DNA of 64,000 bases from an uncultured Prevotellaceae bacterium (GCA_902761605.1 CACWLC010000001.1:62001-126000); one strand, 5' to 3'; shown: positions 10,439-19,544, numbered from the stretch's first letter. The notes: a model not told the origin generated them from the letters alone. A program made the numbers and translations.

Positions 10439-11808
10439 ATACAAAAGATATAAAAGCTGTATATTTCGTAGGAGCCGGAGGCATCGGTATGAGTGCCATA
10501 GCCCGCTACTTCATCAAGAAAGGCCTTGTTGTGGCCGGATATGACAAGACACCCTCTGAGCTCACCAAGAGACTGGAGAAGGAGGGCATGCTTATCCACT
10601 ACGAAGAGAATGTGGATGAGATTCCTCATGCATGCAAGAGAAAAGAATCTTGTCTGGTAATATATACCCCAGCCATTCCTGAAGAACACAAAGAATTGTG
10701 TTACTTCCGTGAGAACGGTTTCGAAATACAGAAACGAGCACAGGTTCTGGGCACTCTGACTCAGGCTCACAAGGGACTTTGTGTGGCTGGAACCCACGGA
10801 AAGACCACCACATCTACGATGTGTGCACATATCATGCATCAGAGTAATCTCGACTGTAATGCGTTCTTGGGAGGAATCTCCAAGAACTATGGTACGAACT
10901 ATATTCTCTCTGACTCCGACTTCGTTGTAATCGAAGCAGATGAGTTTGACCGCAGTTTCCATTGGCTCCGTCCTTGGATGAGTGTTATCACATCTACAGA
11001 TCCAGATCATCTTGACATCTACGGAACAAAAGATGCTTATCTTGAAAGTTTCCGTCACTATACAGAGCTGATACAGCCAGGGGGCGCACTCATTATCCAT
11101 CGGGATCTTGAGATGAAGGAGAACCTTCAGGATGGTGTACGTCGCTACGACTACAGTCTCAATGAAGGCGATTTTCACGCAGAAAATATCCGTATCAAGA
11201 ATGGTGAGATAACATTTGACTTCATCTCTCCTATCGAGAGTATCAAGAATGTAAAGCTAGGTCAACCTATCCCTATCAATATCGAAAACGGTATTGCCGC
11301 TATGGCGATGGCCCAGCTTAACGGATGTAACGCAGAAGAATTAAAATACGGAATGAAAACCTACGGAGGTGTTGATCGTCGCTTCGACTTTAAGATAAAG
11401 ACTGATAAACTGGTCTTCCTCAGCGACTATGCACATCATCCAAAGGAGATATATCAGAGTGCAAAGAGCATACGTGAGCTCTACAAGGACAAGCATATCA
11501 CAGCTATCTTCCAGCCTCACCTCTACACACGCACCCGTGATTTCTACAAGGATTTTGCAGACGCACTGAGCCAGCTCGACGAGGTGATTCTCACAGAGAT
11601 ATACCCTGCACGAGAGGAACCTATCGAGGGCGTTACCTCAAAACTCATCTATGACAACCTCAAGGAAGGTGTCAAGAAAGAGATGATTCAGAAGGATCAG
11701 GTGCTAGACTATGTAAAGAATCATGACTTCGAGGTACTCATCGTACTTGGAGCTGGCGACCTTGATGCTCAGGTTCCTTCGATAACGAAAATATTAAATC
11801 GTAAATAA
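10435..11808 (+). CDS. murC: UDP-N-acetylmuramate-L-alanine ligase MurC
   Basis: 457 residues. Adds the first stem-peptide residue, L-alanine. Motifs are GAGGIGMSAIARYF at the N-terminus, the ATP loop GTHGKTTT, then TSTDPDHLDIYG, DYAHHPKEI and FQPHLYTRTRDF in the C-terminal domain. Placement after murG and before ftsQ matches other dcw clusters. The start overlaps the murG stop. Confidence 0.97.
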   Translation: MNTKDIKAVYFVGAGGIGMSAIARYFIKKGLVVAGYDKTPSELTKRLEKEGMLIHYEENVDEIPHACKRKESCLVIYTPAIPEEHKELCYFRENGFEIQKRAQVLGTLTQAHKGLCVAGTHGKTTTSTMCAHIMHQSNLDCNAFLGGISKNYGTNYILSDSDFVVIEADEFDRSFHWLRPWMSVITSTDPDHLDIYGTKDAYLESFRHYTELIQPGGALIIHRDLEMKENLQDGVRRYDYSLNEGDFHAENIRIKNGEITFDFISPIESIKNVKLGQPIPINIENGIAAMAMAQLNGCNAEELKYGMKTYGGVDRRFDFKIKTDKLVFLSDYAHHPKEIYQSAKSIRELYKDKHITAIFQPHLYTRTRDFYKDFADALSQLDEVILTEIYPAREEPIEGVTSKLIYDNLKEGVKKEMIQKDQVLDYVKNHDFEVLIVLGAGDLDAQVPSITKILNRK

Positions 11809-11816
11809 CAAGCTTC

Positions 11817-12575
11817 GTGTCATTTAACTGGAAACGTTCACTTATCATTGTATTTGATATCGTCATCGCGGCATATCTCTTACTGGCAGTCACAGCATTC
11901 AACAAACCTGCTGAGAAAGCCAAGGTATGCACTGAGGTGAAGATTGACATTGACGATGGCGTGACAGATGGTTTCCTTAATGCCAACGAGATAAAGCACC
12001 TGCTTGAAATAAATAAGATGTATCCTCTTGGAAAGCAGATGAACGACATCGACGCACGTACAATTGAGGAGACTCTTAGAAAAAATCCATTTGTGGAGAG
12101 TGCTGAGTGCTATAAGACTCAGAGCGGACATGTGTGCATAAACCTTAAACAACGCACACCCGTTGCCCACGTTATGCTCGACAATTGCGAAAACTACTAT
12201 GTCGATACCAATGGTAACATTCTTCCATCCTCCAGATTCGCAACAGATATTGTGATAGCCACAGGAGCAATCAACAAGAAATATGCCCAGAAGCAGTTAG
12301 TTAAGGTGGCTAACAAGATTATACACGACTCCTTCTGGCAGAATCAGGTTGAGCAAATTAATATCCTTTCTGATGGCAGTGTAGAATTAGTACCTCGTGT
12401 GGGTGATCATATTATCTATCTTGGAGCTCCAGTAAACATAAGCAAGAAGCTGGAGCGTATGCGCAAATTCTATCTGTATGGCCTCAACAAGGCAGGATGG
12501 AACAAATACTCCTATATCAGCGTGGAGTTTGACAATCAGATTATATGTAAGAAAAGTAAAAAGGTAAAAAGGTAA
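11817..12575 (+). CDS. ftsQ: FtsQ, POTRA-domain division protein
   Basis: 252 residues, GTG start. A short cytoplasmic tail, one membrane helix (about residues 9-27) and a periplasmic part with a POTRA-like domain (about 40-110) followed by the FtsQ beta domain (YVDTNGNILPSS, SVELVPRVGDHIIYLG). FtsQ links early and late divisome proteins with FtsL and FtsB. The last codons and the stop lie inside an octamer repeat tract, giving the very basic tail KKSKKVKR; that tail is probably a product of the repeat rather than conserved protein. Confidence 0.9.
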   Translation: MSFNWKRSLIIVFDIVIAAYLLLAVTAFNKPAEKAKVCTEVKIDIDDGVTDGFLNANEIKHLLEINKMYPLGKQMNDIDARTIEETLRKNPFVESAECYKTQSGHVCINLKQRTPVAHVMLDNCENYYVDTNGNILPSSRFATDIVIATGAINKKYAQKQLVKVANKIIHDSFWQNQVEQINILSDGSVELVPRVGDHIIYLGAPVNISKKLERMRKFYLYGLNKAGWNKYSYISVEFDNQIICKKSKKVKR

Positions 12576-12599
12576 AAAAGTAAAAAGGTAAAAAGGTTA
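12551..12599. repeat. 8-bp tandem tract (GTAAAAAG type) spanning the ftsQ stop
   Basis: About six imperfect copies of an octamer GTAAAAAG/GGTAAAAA occupy the end of ftsQ and most of the 36-bp ftsQ-ftsA gap. Related tracts occur at 14061-14100, 27811-27850 and 32420-32455. Confidence 0.9.
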
Positions 12600-12611
12600 A
12601 ATAGTAAGTAT

Positions 12612-14060
12612 ATGGTGGCAGCAAAGGAATTTATCGTAGCAATTGAACTCGGTTCATCAAAGATGACGGGTATCGCGGGCCAGAAGAACCTCGATGGCAG
12701 CATCAATGTGCTGGCAGTAGTAAAGGAGGACTCTTCATCGTTTATCCGCAAAGGTGTCGTTTACAATATCGACAAAACCGCTCAGTGCCTCACCAGCATC
12801 ATCAAGAAGTTGGAAAACCAGCTTAAGACTGAGATCACTCAGGTGTATGTAGGTGTAGGCGGACAATCTATTCGTAGTGTAAGGAATGTAATAACAAAGG
12901 ATCTGCCAGCAGAAACCATTATCACACAAGATATGGTTATCGAACTCATGGATTCCAACCGTAATATGAAGTATCCAGATCAGGAAATCCTCGATGCCGC
13001 TGTACAGGAATATAAGGTAGACAGCCAGTATCAGCTCGACCCAGTCGGCATTCAGGCCACACATCTTGAAGGAAACTTCCTTAACATCCTTGAGCGCAAA
13101 GCCTTCTATCGTAACCTTAACAAGTGTTTCGAGACAGCAGGTATCAACGTTGCCGAGATGTATCTGGCCCCACTTGCACTTGCTGACAGCGTACTCACAG
13201 AGGCAGAGAAGCGCTCTGGATGTGCGCTTGTCGACTTAGGTGCCGATACCACAACTGTCAGCGTTTATAGTAAGAATATCCTTCGCCACCTCGCTGTCAT
13301 TCCTCTTGGCGGCAACAACATCACCAAGGATCTCGCAACACTCCAGATTGAAGAAAGCGATGCAGAGAAGATGAAATTGAAGTACGCATCAGCTTTTACT
13401 GACAATAATGATATCGACAACAATCTGAAATACTCCATCGATGCTGAGCGTCAGGTTGAGAGCCGCAAGTTTATCGAGATTGTCGAGGGACGTCTGGAGG
13501 AGATCATCGAGAATGTATGGTATCAGATTCCATCAGAATACTACGACAAGCTTCTTGGTGGTATCATCCTCACTGGTGGAGGCTCGAATATGAAGGATAT
13601 TGAGAAAGCCTTCATGAACCACACCCACGTTGATAAGATACGTATTGCCAAGTTTGTTACCCACACCATCAATTCAAATAATGAGGACATCAAGGCCCAT
13701 GATGGTAAGATGAACACCCTTCTTGGACTTCTCGCTAAGGGTGATATCAACTGCGCTGGCGATGAGGTAAACAACGATCTCTTCAGTAATCAGAAAAAGG
13801 AGATTCCTCACCCCACCAATGATCAGCGTCAGGCTCGTCAGGCAAGTGAGATCCCTGCTGGTGTTATCCGTACTGAGGCAGAAAAACAGAAGGCTGAAGA
13901 AGAGAAACGCCGTCAGGAAGAAGAGGCTGAGCGTCAGCGTCTTGAAGAAGAAGAGAAAGAGCGCCAGCGTATCAAGCAGGAGAAGAGAGAGAACAGCTTC
14001 TGGAACAAGTTCATGAAGAAAGCCAAGGAGTTTGGTAAAGACATCGTCTCTGAGGAATGA
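12612..14060 (+). CDS. ftsA: FtsA, actin-like divisome anchor
   Basis: 482 residues. This actin-fold ATPase tethers FtsZ to the membrane. The start VAIELGSSKMTGI and later CALVDLGADTTTVSVY and GGIILTGGGSNMKDIE are the phosphate and nucleotide loops of the FtsA/MreB fold. After the fold comes a Glu/Arg/Lys-rich helix (about residues 415-460), then an amphipathic C-terminal helix (FWNKFMKKAKEFGKDI) that fits the membrane-targeting sequence. The charged linker makes it longer than the about 420-residue E. coli protein. Octamer tracts flank the gene on both sides. Confidence 0.95.
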   Translation: MVAAKEFIVAIELGSSKMTGIAGQKNLDGSINVLAVVKEDSSSFIRKGVVYNIDKTAQCLTSIIKKLENQLKTEITQVYVGVGGQSIRSVRNVITKDLPAETIITQDMVIELMDSNRNMKYPDQEILDAAVQEYKVDSQYQLDPVGIQATHLEGNFLNILERKAFYRNLNKCFETAGINVAEMYLAPLALADSVLTEAEKRSGCALVDLGADTTTVSVYSKNILRHLAVIPLGGNNITKDLATLQIEESDAEKMKLKYASAFTDNNDIDNNLKYSIDAERQVESRKFIEIVEGRLEEIIENVWYQIPSEYYDKLLGGIILTGGGSNMKDIEKAFMNHTHVDKIRIAKFVTHTINSNNEDIKAHDGKMNTLLGLLAKGDINCAGDEVNNDLFSNQKKEIPHPTNDQRQARQASEIPAGVIRTEAEKQKAEEEKRRQEEEAERQRLEEEEKERQRIKQEKRENSFWNKFMKKAKEFGKDIVSEE

Positions 14061-14100
14061 AGAAAAGGTAAAAAGGTAAAAAAGTAAGAAGGTAAGAAGT
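14061..14100. repeat. 8-bp tandem tract filling the ftsA-ftsZ gap
   Basis: Imperfect GGTAAAAA/AGTAAGAA octamers take up almost the whole 47-bp gap, directly after the ftsA stop. This is the same family as the tract at 12551. The purine-rich run lies where a ribosome-binding site for ftsZ would be. Confidence 0.88.
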
Positions 14101-14107
14101 TTGTAAT

Positions 14108-15439
14108 ATGGAAGAGAACATGAATATCGATATCCTCGACTTCGGAGCTCCGGAGAAGGATCAAAGCATAATAAAAGTCATTGGTGTAGGAGGTGGTGGC
14201 GGCAACGCAGTAAACCACATGTATCGTGAAGGCATCCACGATGTTACATTCGTGTTGTGCAACACAGATAATCAGGCTCTTAACGACTCGCCCGTACCTG
14301 TTCATCTGCAACTGGGTAAGGAAGGTCTTGGAGCAGGAAACAAGCCAGAGAAGGCCCGTCAGGCAGCTGAGGAGAGCCTTCAGGATATCACCCAGATGCT
14401 GAGCGACGGCACCCGCATGGCCTTCATCACAGCAGGTATGGGAGGTGGTACCGGTACTGGTGCTGCACCTGTTATCGCACGAGTTTCCAAGGAGATGGGC
14501 ATACTTACCGTTGGTATCGTAACAATTCCTTTCCGTTTCGAGGGTGATCGTAAGATAGACCAGGCTCTCGATGGTGTAGAGGAGATGCAGAAGCATGTCG
14601 ATGCATTACTTGTTATTAATAATGAACGCCTGCGCGAGATATATCCAGAGCTCTCTGTGCTCGATGCATTCGCAAAAGCTGATGACACTCTGTCTGTGGC
14701 TGCTAAGTCTATCGCAGAGATTATCACCGTTCATGGACTTATCAACCTCGACTTCAATGATGTTAAGACAGTCCTGAAAGATGGAGGCGTTGCAATCATG
14801 TCTACTGGATATGGTGAAGGTGAGGGACGTGTAAAGAAAGCTATCGAGGATGCTCTCCATTCTCCATTGCTTAACGATAACGACATTTTCAACTCAAAGA
14901 AGATTCTGCTTTCTATCTCATTCGCAGGTTCTAAGGACGGACAGCAGTCACTGATGATGGAGGAGATGAACGATGTGAACGACTTCATGGCTAAGTTCGG
15001 CAACGACTTCGAGATCAAATGGGGATTGGCTACTGATCCAGAGCTTGGCAAGAAGGTGAAGGTAACTATCCTTGCAACAGGATTTGGTCTTGAGAGTGTG
15101 GATGGTATGGATGCTCGTATGAAGAAACATACTCAGGACGATATCAACCGTATTGCTGAGGAGCAGGCAAAGGCTGTAGAGCGACAGGATCGCAGAAACC
15201 GCTATTATGGAGGCGACAGCACAGCAAAACGCTACAAGCGTCGTCCTAACATTTATCTCTTCCGTCTTGAGGATCTCGACAATGATGATGTTATCTCAGC
15301 AGTTGAGTCTACACCTACATATAAGCGCACTCGGGAGATTCTGGACAGCATCAATTCTCAGGCCACTGGCGATATCATGCCCGAGGAACAGAATACAGAA
15401 CAGAGTGAGCCTGTACAAGGCACGATTAAATTCTTTTAA
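14108..15439 (+). CDS. ftsZ: FtsZ, tubulin-like division GTPase
   Basis: 443 residues. Polymerises into the Z ring. GTP-binding motifs are GVGGGGGNAVN, the tubulin signature GGGTGTG (112-118) and the segment from FRFEGDRK. The C-terminal linker is basic (RQDRRNRYYGG). A motif resembling the conserved C-terminal peptide, TPTYKR (about 402-407), is followed by a further 36 mostly acidic/polar residues, so the usual tail motif is not at the very end. An ATG three codons in is an alternative start. The cluster ends here with a terminator. Confidence 0.97.
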   Translation: MEENMNIDILDFGAPEKDQSIIKVIGVGGGGGNAVNHMYREGIHDVTFVLCNTDNQALNDSPVPVHLQLGKEGLGAGNKPEKARQAAEESLQDITQMLSDGTRMAFITAGMGGGTGTGAAPVIARVSKEMGILTVGIVTIPFRFEGDRKIDQALDGVEEMQKHVDALLVINNERLREIYPELSVLDAFAKADDTLSVAAKSIAEIITVHGLINLDFNDVKTVLKDGGVAIMSTGYGEGEGRVKKAIEDALHSPLLNDNDIFNSKKILLSISFAGSKDGQQSLMMEEMNDVNDFMAKFGNDFEIKWGLATDPELGKKVKVTILATGFGLESVDGMDARMKKHTQDDINRIAEEQAKAVERQDRRNRYYGGDSTAKRYKRRPNIYLFRLEDLDNDDVISAVESTPTYKRTREILDSINSQATGDIMPEEQNTEQSEPVQGTIKFF

Positions 15440-15462
15440 ACATCAAATACTTTCTTGATGGA

Positions 15463-15495
15463 GGGCGGCTGCGTGAGTAGCTGCCCTTTATATTT
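15463..15495 (+). terminator. Rho-independent terminator after ftsZ
   Basis: An 8-bp stem, GGGCGGCT (15463-15470) with AGCTGCCC (15479-15486), one G-T pair, 8-base loop, followed by a T-rich run. It closes the dcw cluster. Stem and loop resemble the terminator at 18049. Confidence 0.85.
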
Positions 15496-15749
15496 GTAGC
15501 ATTTGCAATAACAAGTAGGTAATGGATGCATATAAATATCAATTCTATGCAATCTAGCTGCATTTATGCCCAAATCAGACCAATTCGCAAACGTTTTCAA
15601 ATCGATTAACTTTTATTAACCACAAAACTCTTGTTTTTTAGCGATAATAATTGTAATTTTGCCCACGAATCTGAAAGTGTCAGAAGTAGATTGGAGAAAA
15701 TAATAATATAATATAAACCAAAAAATTAATTAAAAAGCTTTTGAAAAGT
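15496..15749 (+). promoter_or_regulatory. Intergenic region with promoter for the lipoprotein gene
   Basis: TTG at 15631-15633 and TAATTTTG at 15654-15661, 20 bp apart, match the Bacteroidota -33/-7 promoter. Transcription should begin near 15668, giving a leader of about 80 bases that is A-rich near the start codon. Nothing else is recognised in this A/T-rich gap. Confidence 0.75.
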
Positions 15750-18008
15750 ATGAAAAAGTATTTGATGACAGGAATCGCAGCGCTCGCAATGTGCGCAGGT
15801 TTCACAAGTTGTTCTAAAGACTTGACACCTATGACTCAAGAAGAGATTAATGATCTTGAGGCAACAAAGATTGCAAAAACCTATGAGGCAGCTTTCTTGA
15901 ACTATGTTGGAGGAACTATCTCACCTAATCAGGATTGGGGTTTCGGCAATACCTCAGGCGCTCGTGCTCTTACACGTGCTGTTGATTATACACTTAAACC
16001 AGTAACACCAAAATATAGTCAGCCAGCTAATCCGAGTTTTACAAGCAAAGCTACTATTACCGCAAAGCAGCCCACTATTTCTATAGAAGGATATTTAACT
16101 ACAGCTAGTGCGGTTACAGATAAAGATAGTGGTATTCCTGCAGCTAATACTATAGATTGGAATAATTGGACTAACGAAGCTACACCAACAGTTTACCTAA
16201 GCACAGGTAACACCAGCATAAAGGATAATGCAAAACTTACAATTTACGTTGTTGATAACATTACCTTTGGCACAAATACTGATGCAGGTTCTGTTATTGT
16301 TGTAACAGAAGGTAAAACTCTCACACTTACCAGCTTAAATCAGAATACGAAAGTCATTCTTGCAGAGGGTGCTATTTTGGATATGTCAAAAGCAACAACC
16401 TGGGATGGATCAATCTCCTTTGCTGGTTCACAGTCAGGATTATATATGAGCAGAAACAGCCAGATTACGGGTAAAAAAGTATCTTTCTTTAATGGCTGCC
16501 AAGTTATTAACAACAATGGAACTATTTCAATTACTGAAAGAATTCAGGTTGACAAGAACTCTACTCTATGGAATGATGGCACATTTGAAAAAGTTAGCAC
16601 ATTGCATATGGAGAACGAGAATGCTATAGTCTATAATGCTGCAGGAAGAACCATCGAAGCAACTAATATAACAACAGCAAACAACTATGGTCTTCTTTAT
16701 AATGATGGAACAGTAAAAGTTACAGAGAAGCTAGATCTTCACAATATCAATGCAGAATTTGTTAATTCGGGTACTTTAGAAGCAGGTTCTTTAGAAATGG
16801 CCGCAGGTAGCAAATTCCTTAATGACGATGAATGTACAGCAACCATTCATGGTGGAACAACGATTAATAATTCAAGCGCTGAGTGGTTAAACAAAGGCGC
16901 CTATAATTCAGGTGACTTTACCCTCAATAATGCAGGCAAGGTTTATAATAACTGTAAGTTGACTATTGCTGCTGATGCAGAAGGTACAACAGGAACATTT
17001 ACAATGGCTGGCACCACACACAATGAATTTGTTATTATGGCAAATGCCTCTGTAAAAACTGACTATTTTGTATTGACAGCCGAAGGTGACATGTGGATGA
17101 AGGAGAACTCTCTACTTTGGGTTGTTAATAAGCTTACCTCAAGTAGCTTTAACCCTGAGACAGGTTTCCACGGTACGGGTTCAACAGCTTCTATCATTAA
17201 GGCAGGTGAAATTGCATACTCGTCAGCATTCAGATGGCGCATGAACTATTTCGGGAAGATTTATGTAGATGCAGACAAGCATTTCCCACAAGCTTTTGAT
17301 ACTCAGAACAATCCTGCCGATCAGCCACACTATTATTTCGATACAACCGTTGGATTCAAGCATCATAATGATCCATGCCCTATTACATCAACAATTGATG
17401 CTGGCGACTGCTATCATGGATACACACCTCCAACAATCGTTACTTCAGATGGTGATCTCCGTGTAATGGCTGAGGACCTTAACGCAACTGGTGGTGACGA
17501 TACAGACTTCGACTTCAATGATATCGTATTTGACGTATACTTCGGAAGCACTCCAAAGGTAGTTATCAGAGCAGCTGGTGGTACACTTCCTCTGCGTATA
17601 GCAAAAGTTCAAGCCCCTGCAGATGACAATGATGCACATTGGTCAGAAGTACATGATCTTTTCCAGAGCGCTAACCCAGGCAAGTCTTGCTCAGGTATGA
17701 TGATTAATACAAATGGTACAAATTCAAATAAACCTGGTGTAAAAGCAAAGAGTCTTGATGGTCTGACATGCCCAGAGTTCACATTGCCATGGGCTATCAC
17801 CACCAATGCTGGAGTAAAAGAGATCAAGATTCAGGTTAAGAAGAATAATATTTGGTGTACAATAGATGCAACTACCGGTGGTCCTGCAGCAAAGTTTGCT
17901 GTTCCTACAACATATACATGGAGAAATGAGCGCGTAAGCATTAAGGATGAAGTTACAACATTTACTCAATGGGTTGCTGGAAACTCTTCACTTGTTTGGC
18001 CAAAGTAA
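15750..18008 (+). CDS. Large surface lipoprotein: beta-solenoid-like repeats plus LruC/DUF4842-type C-terminal domain
   Basis: 752 residues from the ATG at 15750; a TTG nine bases earlier is less likely. A lipoprotein signal ends at Cys in GFTSCSKDL. Next comes NQDWGF, a motif recurrent in Bacteroidota surface lipoproteins. Residues about 120-480 are short, Asn/Thr/Gly-rich beta-strand repeats (for example NNNGTISITE, YNDGTVKVTEKL, VNSGTLEAGSL) suggesting a right-handed beta-solenoid. From about residue 565, DLNATGGDDTDFDFNDIVFD is the acidic motif of LruC/DUF4842-type domains. It has its own promoter and terminators on both sides, so it is monocistronic. Possible adhesin or surface structural protein; function unknown. 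Confidence 0.75.
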   Translation: MKKYLMTGIAALAMCAGFTSCSKDLTPMTQEEINDLEATKIAKTYEAAFLNYVGGTISPNQDWGFGNTSGARALTRAVDYTLKPVTPKYSQPANPSFTSKATITAKQPTISIEGYLTTASAVTDKDSGIPAANTIDWNNWTNEATPTVYLSTGNTSIKDNAKLTIYVVDNITFGTNTDAGSVIVVTEGKTLTLTSLNQNTKVILAEGAILDMSKATTWDGSISFAGSQSGLYMSRNSQITGKKVSFFNGCQVINNNGTISITERIQVDKNSTLWNDGTFEKVSTLHMENENAIVYNAAGRTIEATNITTANNYGLLYNDGTVKVTEKLDLHNINAEFVNSGTLEAGSLEMAAGSKFLNDDECTATIHGGTTINNSSAEWLNKGAYNSGDFTLNNAGKVYNNCKLTIAADAEGTTGTFTMAGTTHNEFVIMANASVKTDYFVLTAEGDMWMKENSLLWVVNKLTSSSFNPETGFHGTGSTASIIKAGEIAYSSAFRWRMNYFGKIYVDADKHFPQAFDTQNNPADQPHYYFDTTVGFKHHNDPCPITSTIDAGDCYHGYTPPTIVTSDGDLRVMAEDLNATGGDDTDFDFNDIVFDVYFGSTPKVVIRAAGGTLPLRIAKVQAPADDNDAHWSEVHDLFQSANPGKSCSGMMINTNGTNSNKPGVKAKSLDGLTCPEFTLPWAITTNAGVKEIKIQVKKNNIWCTIDATTGGPAAKFAVPTTYTWRNERVSIKDEVTTFTQWVAGNSSLVWPK

Positions 18009-18048
18009 TTGATTCATCAGATACTTTAAATAAGACTAAAATTCTTGG

Positions 18049-18078
18049 GAGCGGCTGCGAATGTAGCCGCTCTTTTTT
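18049..18078 (+). terminator. Rho-independent terminator after the lipoprotein gene
   Basis: A perfect 8-bp stem, GAGCGGCT (18049-18056) with AGCCGCTC (18065-18072), 8-base loop GCGAATGT, followed by six T residues. Confidence 0.93.
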
Positions 18079-18090
18079 GTTTAAAGGCGG

Positions 18091-18156
18091 ACGAGACGTA
18101 ATCTCAAGGGTAACGAGCCGTAATGTCGAGGGCAATGAGATTACGGCTCGTATAAT
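18091..18156. repeat. Three-unit array with 22-bp period, third unit inverted
   Basis: Units start at 18091, 18113 and 18135. Units 1 and 2 are direct (ACGAG-A/C-CGTAAT...); unit 3 contains the inverse, TGAGATTACGGCTCGT (18136-18151), which pairs with the first 16 bases of unit 1 with one mismatch. The array lies between a terminator and the next promoter. Confidence 0.85.
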
Positions 18157-18212
18157 TTGCGGCCTGCCCAGAGCGCAAAAACTGGCTAACGAGAGGGTTT
18201 TTAGGCTTAATG

Positions 18213-18243
18213 TTGCGTAATTCAGAAAAGTTTTGTACCTTTG
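18213..18243 (+). promoter_or_regulatory. Promoter of the SpmAB-like gene
   Basis: TTG (18213-18215), 20-bp spacer, TACCTTTG (18236-18243). The ATG at 18252 is only eight bases beyond the -7 box, so the transcript should have almost no leader. Confidence 0.85.
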
Positions 18244-18251
18244 CACGCTGT

Positions 18252-19541
18252 ATGGTACTGAATTATATCTGGGTAGCGTTTTTCATCGTAGCGTTTGTGA
18301 TTGCGCTGGTGAAATTAGTGTTCTGGGGAGACTTTGAAGTCTTCCCTGCAATGATGGACTCCACTTTCTCATCGTCGAAGACGGCATTTGAGATATCCTT
18401 GGGTCTTACAGGAGTGTTGGCCCTCTGGCTCGGCATAATGAAGATAGGTGAAAAAGGAGGCGTGGTGAATGTGTTGGCAAGGATTCTGAGTCCTGTTTTC
18501 ACCAAACTCTTCCCTGATATCCCCAAGGGCCACCCCGTTACAGGCTCTATCTTCATGAATATCGCAGCCAATATGCTCGGATTGGATAATGCTGCCACTC
18601 CTCTTGGACTTAAGGCTATGGAGCAGCTGAACGAGATAAAAAATGAAGAAATAAAAAATCAAAGAGACAATGGCGCCATAAGCGAGGAAAAGGCTGAGGA
18701 TCTTAAGGTCACAGCCACCAATCCTATGATTATGTTCCTCGTGCTGAACACATCCGGCCTGACCCTGATACCTATATCTATTATGGTGTATCGCTCTCAG
18801 ATGGGTGCCGCCCAGCCTACAGACATCTTCATCCCTATCCTGCTCGCTACGTTCTTCTCGACTCTCGCAGGCATCATCATAACAAGCCTCTTTCAGAAGA
18901 TCAACCTGCTTAATCGCACGATGCTGCTCACCCTTGGAGGTGCCGCTCTCGTTGTGGCAGGCATCATCTGGGGCTTCGGACAGCTCGACTCCATACTGAT
19001 GAACAAGGTGAGCACAACTTCAGCCAACATCATGCTGATGACAATCATCATCGCCTTTATAGCAGCTGGCCTGAGGAAGAAGGTAAATGTCTACGATGCC
19101 TTTATCGAGGGCGCAAAGGAGGGATTCCAGACAGCAGTGAGGATTATCCCGTATCTGGTGGCAATCCTCGTTGGTATCGGCGTTTTTCGTGCCTCAGGTG
19201 CGATGGATATGCTTATCGATGTCATCAGATGGGGCGTAGAGGCCTGTGGAGGCAATTCCGACTTCGTAGGTGCTCTGCCAACGGCTCTGATGAAGCCTCT
19301 ATCAGGTAGTGGAGCTCGAGGAATGATGGTGGATGCGATGACTACATACGGCGCTGACTCGTTTATCGGACGTCTGAGCTGTATCTTCCAAGGCTCTACA
19401 GACACCACCTTCTACATCCTCGCAGTTTATTTCGGCAGCGTAGGAATAGCAAAGACTCGTCATGCTGTGACCTGTGGACTACTTGCAGACCTCGCAGGTA
19501 TCATCGCAGCGATAGCAATAGCATATATGTTCTTCGGATAA
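18252..19541 (+). CDS. Fused SpmA/SpmB-type membrane protein (nucleoside-recognition/Gate domains)
   Basis: 429 residues from the ATG at 18252. An upstream in-frame TTG at 18210 would place the promoter inside the gene and is rejected. Two Gate (nucleoside-recognition) halves are visible: the first with GHPVTGSIFMNIAANMLGLDNAATPLG as in SpmA, the second with AVRIIPYLVAILVGIGVFRASGAMD and KPLSGSGARGMMVDA as in SpmB. In Bacillus these are separate spore-maturation proteins; the fused form occurs in non-sporulating Bacteroidota, where its role is unknown (transport is likely). It precedes a flippase gene by three bases. Confidence 0.85.
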   Translation: MVLNYIWVAFFIVAFVIALVKLVFWGDFEVFPAMMDSTFSSSKTAFEISLGLTGVLALWLGIMKIGEKGGVVNVLARILSPVFTKLFPDIPKGHPVTGSIFMNIAANMLGLDNAATPLGLKAMEQLNEIKNEEIKNQRDNGAISEEKAEDLKVTATNPMIMFLVLNTSGLTLIPISIMVYRSQMGAAQPTDIFIPILLATFFSTLAGIIITSLFQKINLLNRTMLLTLGGAALVVAGIIWGFGQLDSILMNKVSTTSANIMLMTIIIAFIAAGLRKKVNVYDAFIEGAKEGFQTAVRIIPYLVAILVGIGVFRASGAMDMLIDVIRWGVEACGGNSDFVGALPTALMKPLSGSGARGMMVDAMTTYGADSFIGRLSCIFQGSTDTTFYILAVYFGSVGIAKTRHAVTCGLLADLAGIIAAIAIAYMFFG

Positions 19542-19544
19542 GAT

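Noticed and set aside
18210-18251. Longer SpmAB form starting at 18210
   Set aside because: It would start inside the -33/-7 promoter; the ATG at 18252 follows the -7 box and keeps the first membrane helix.
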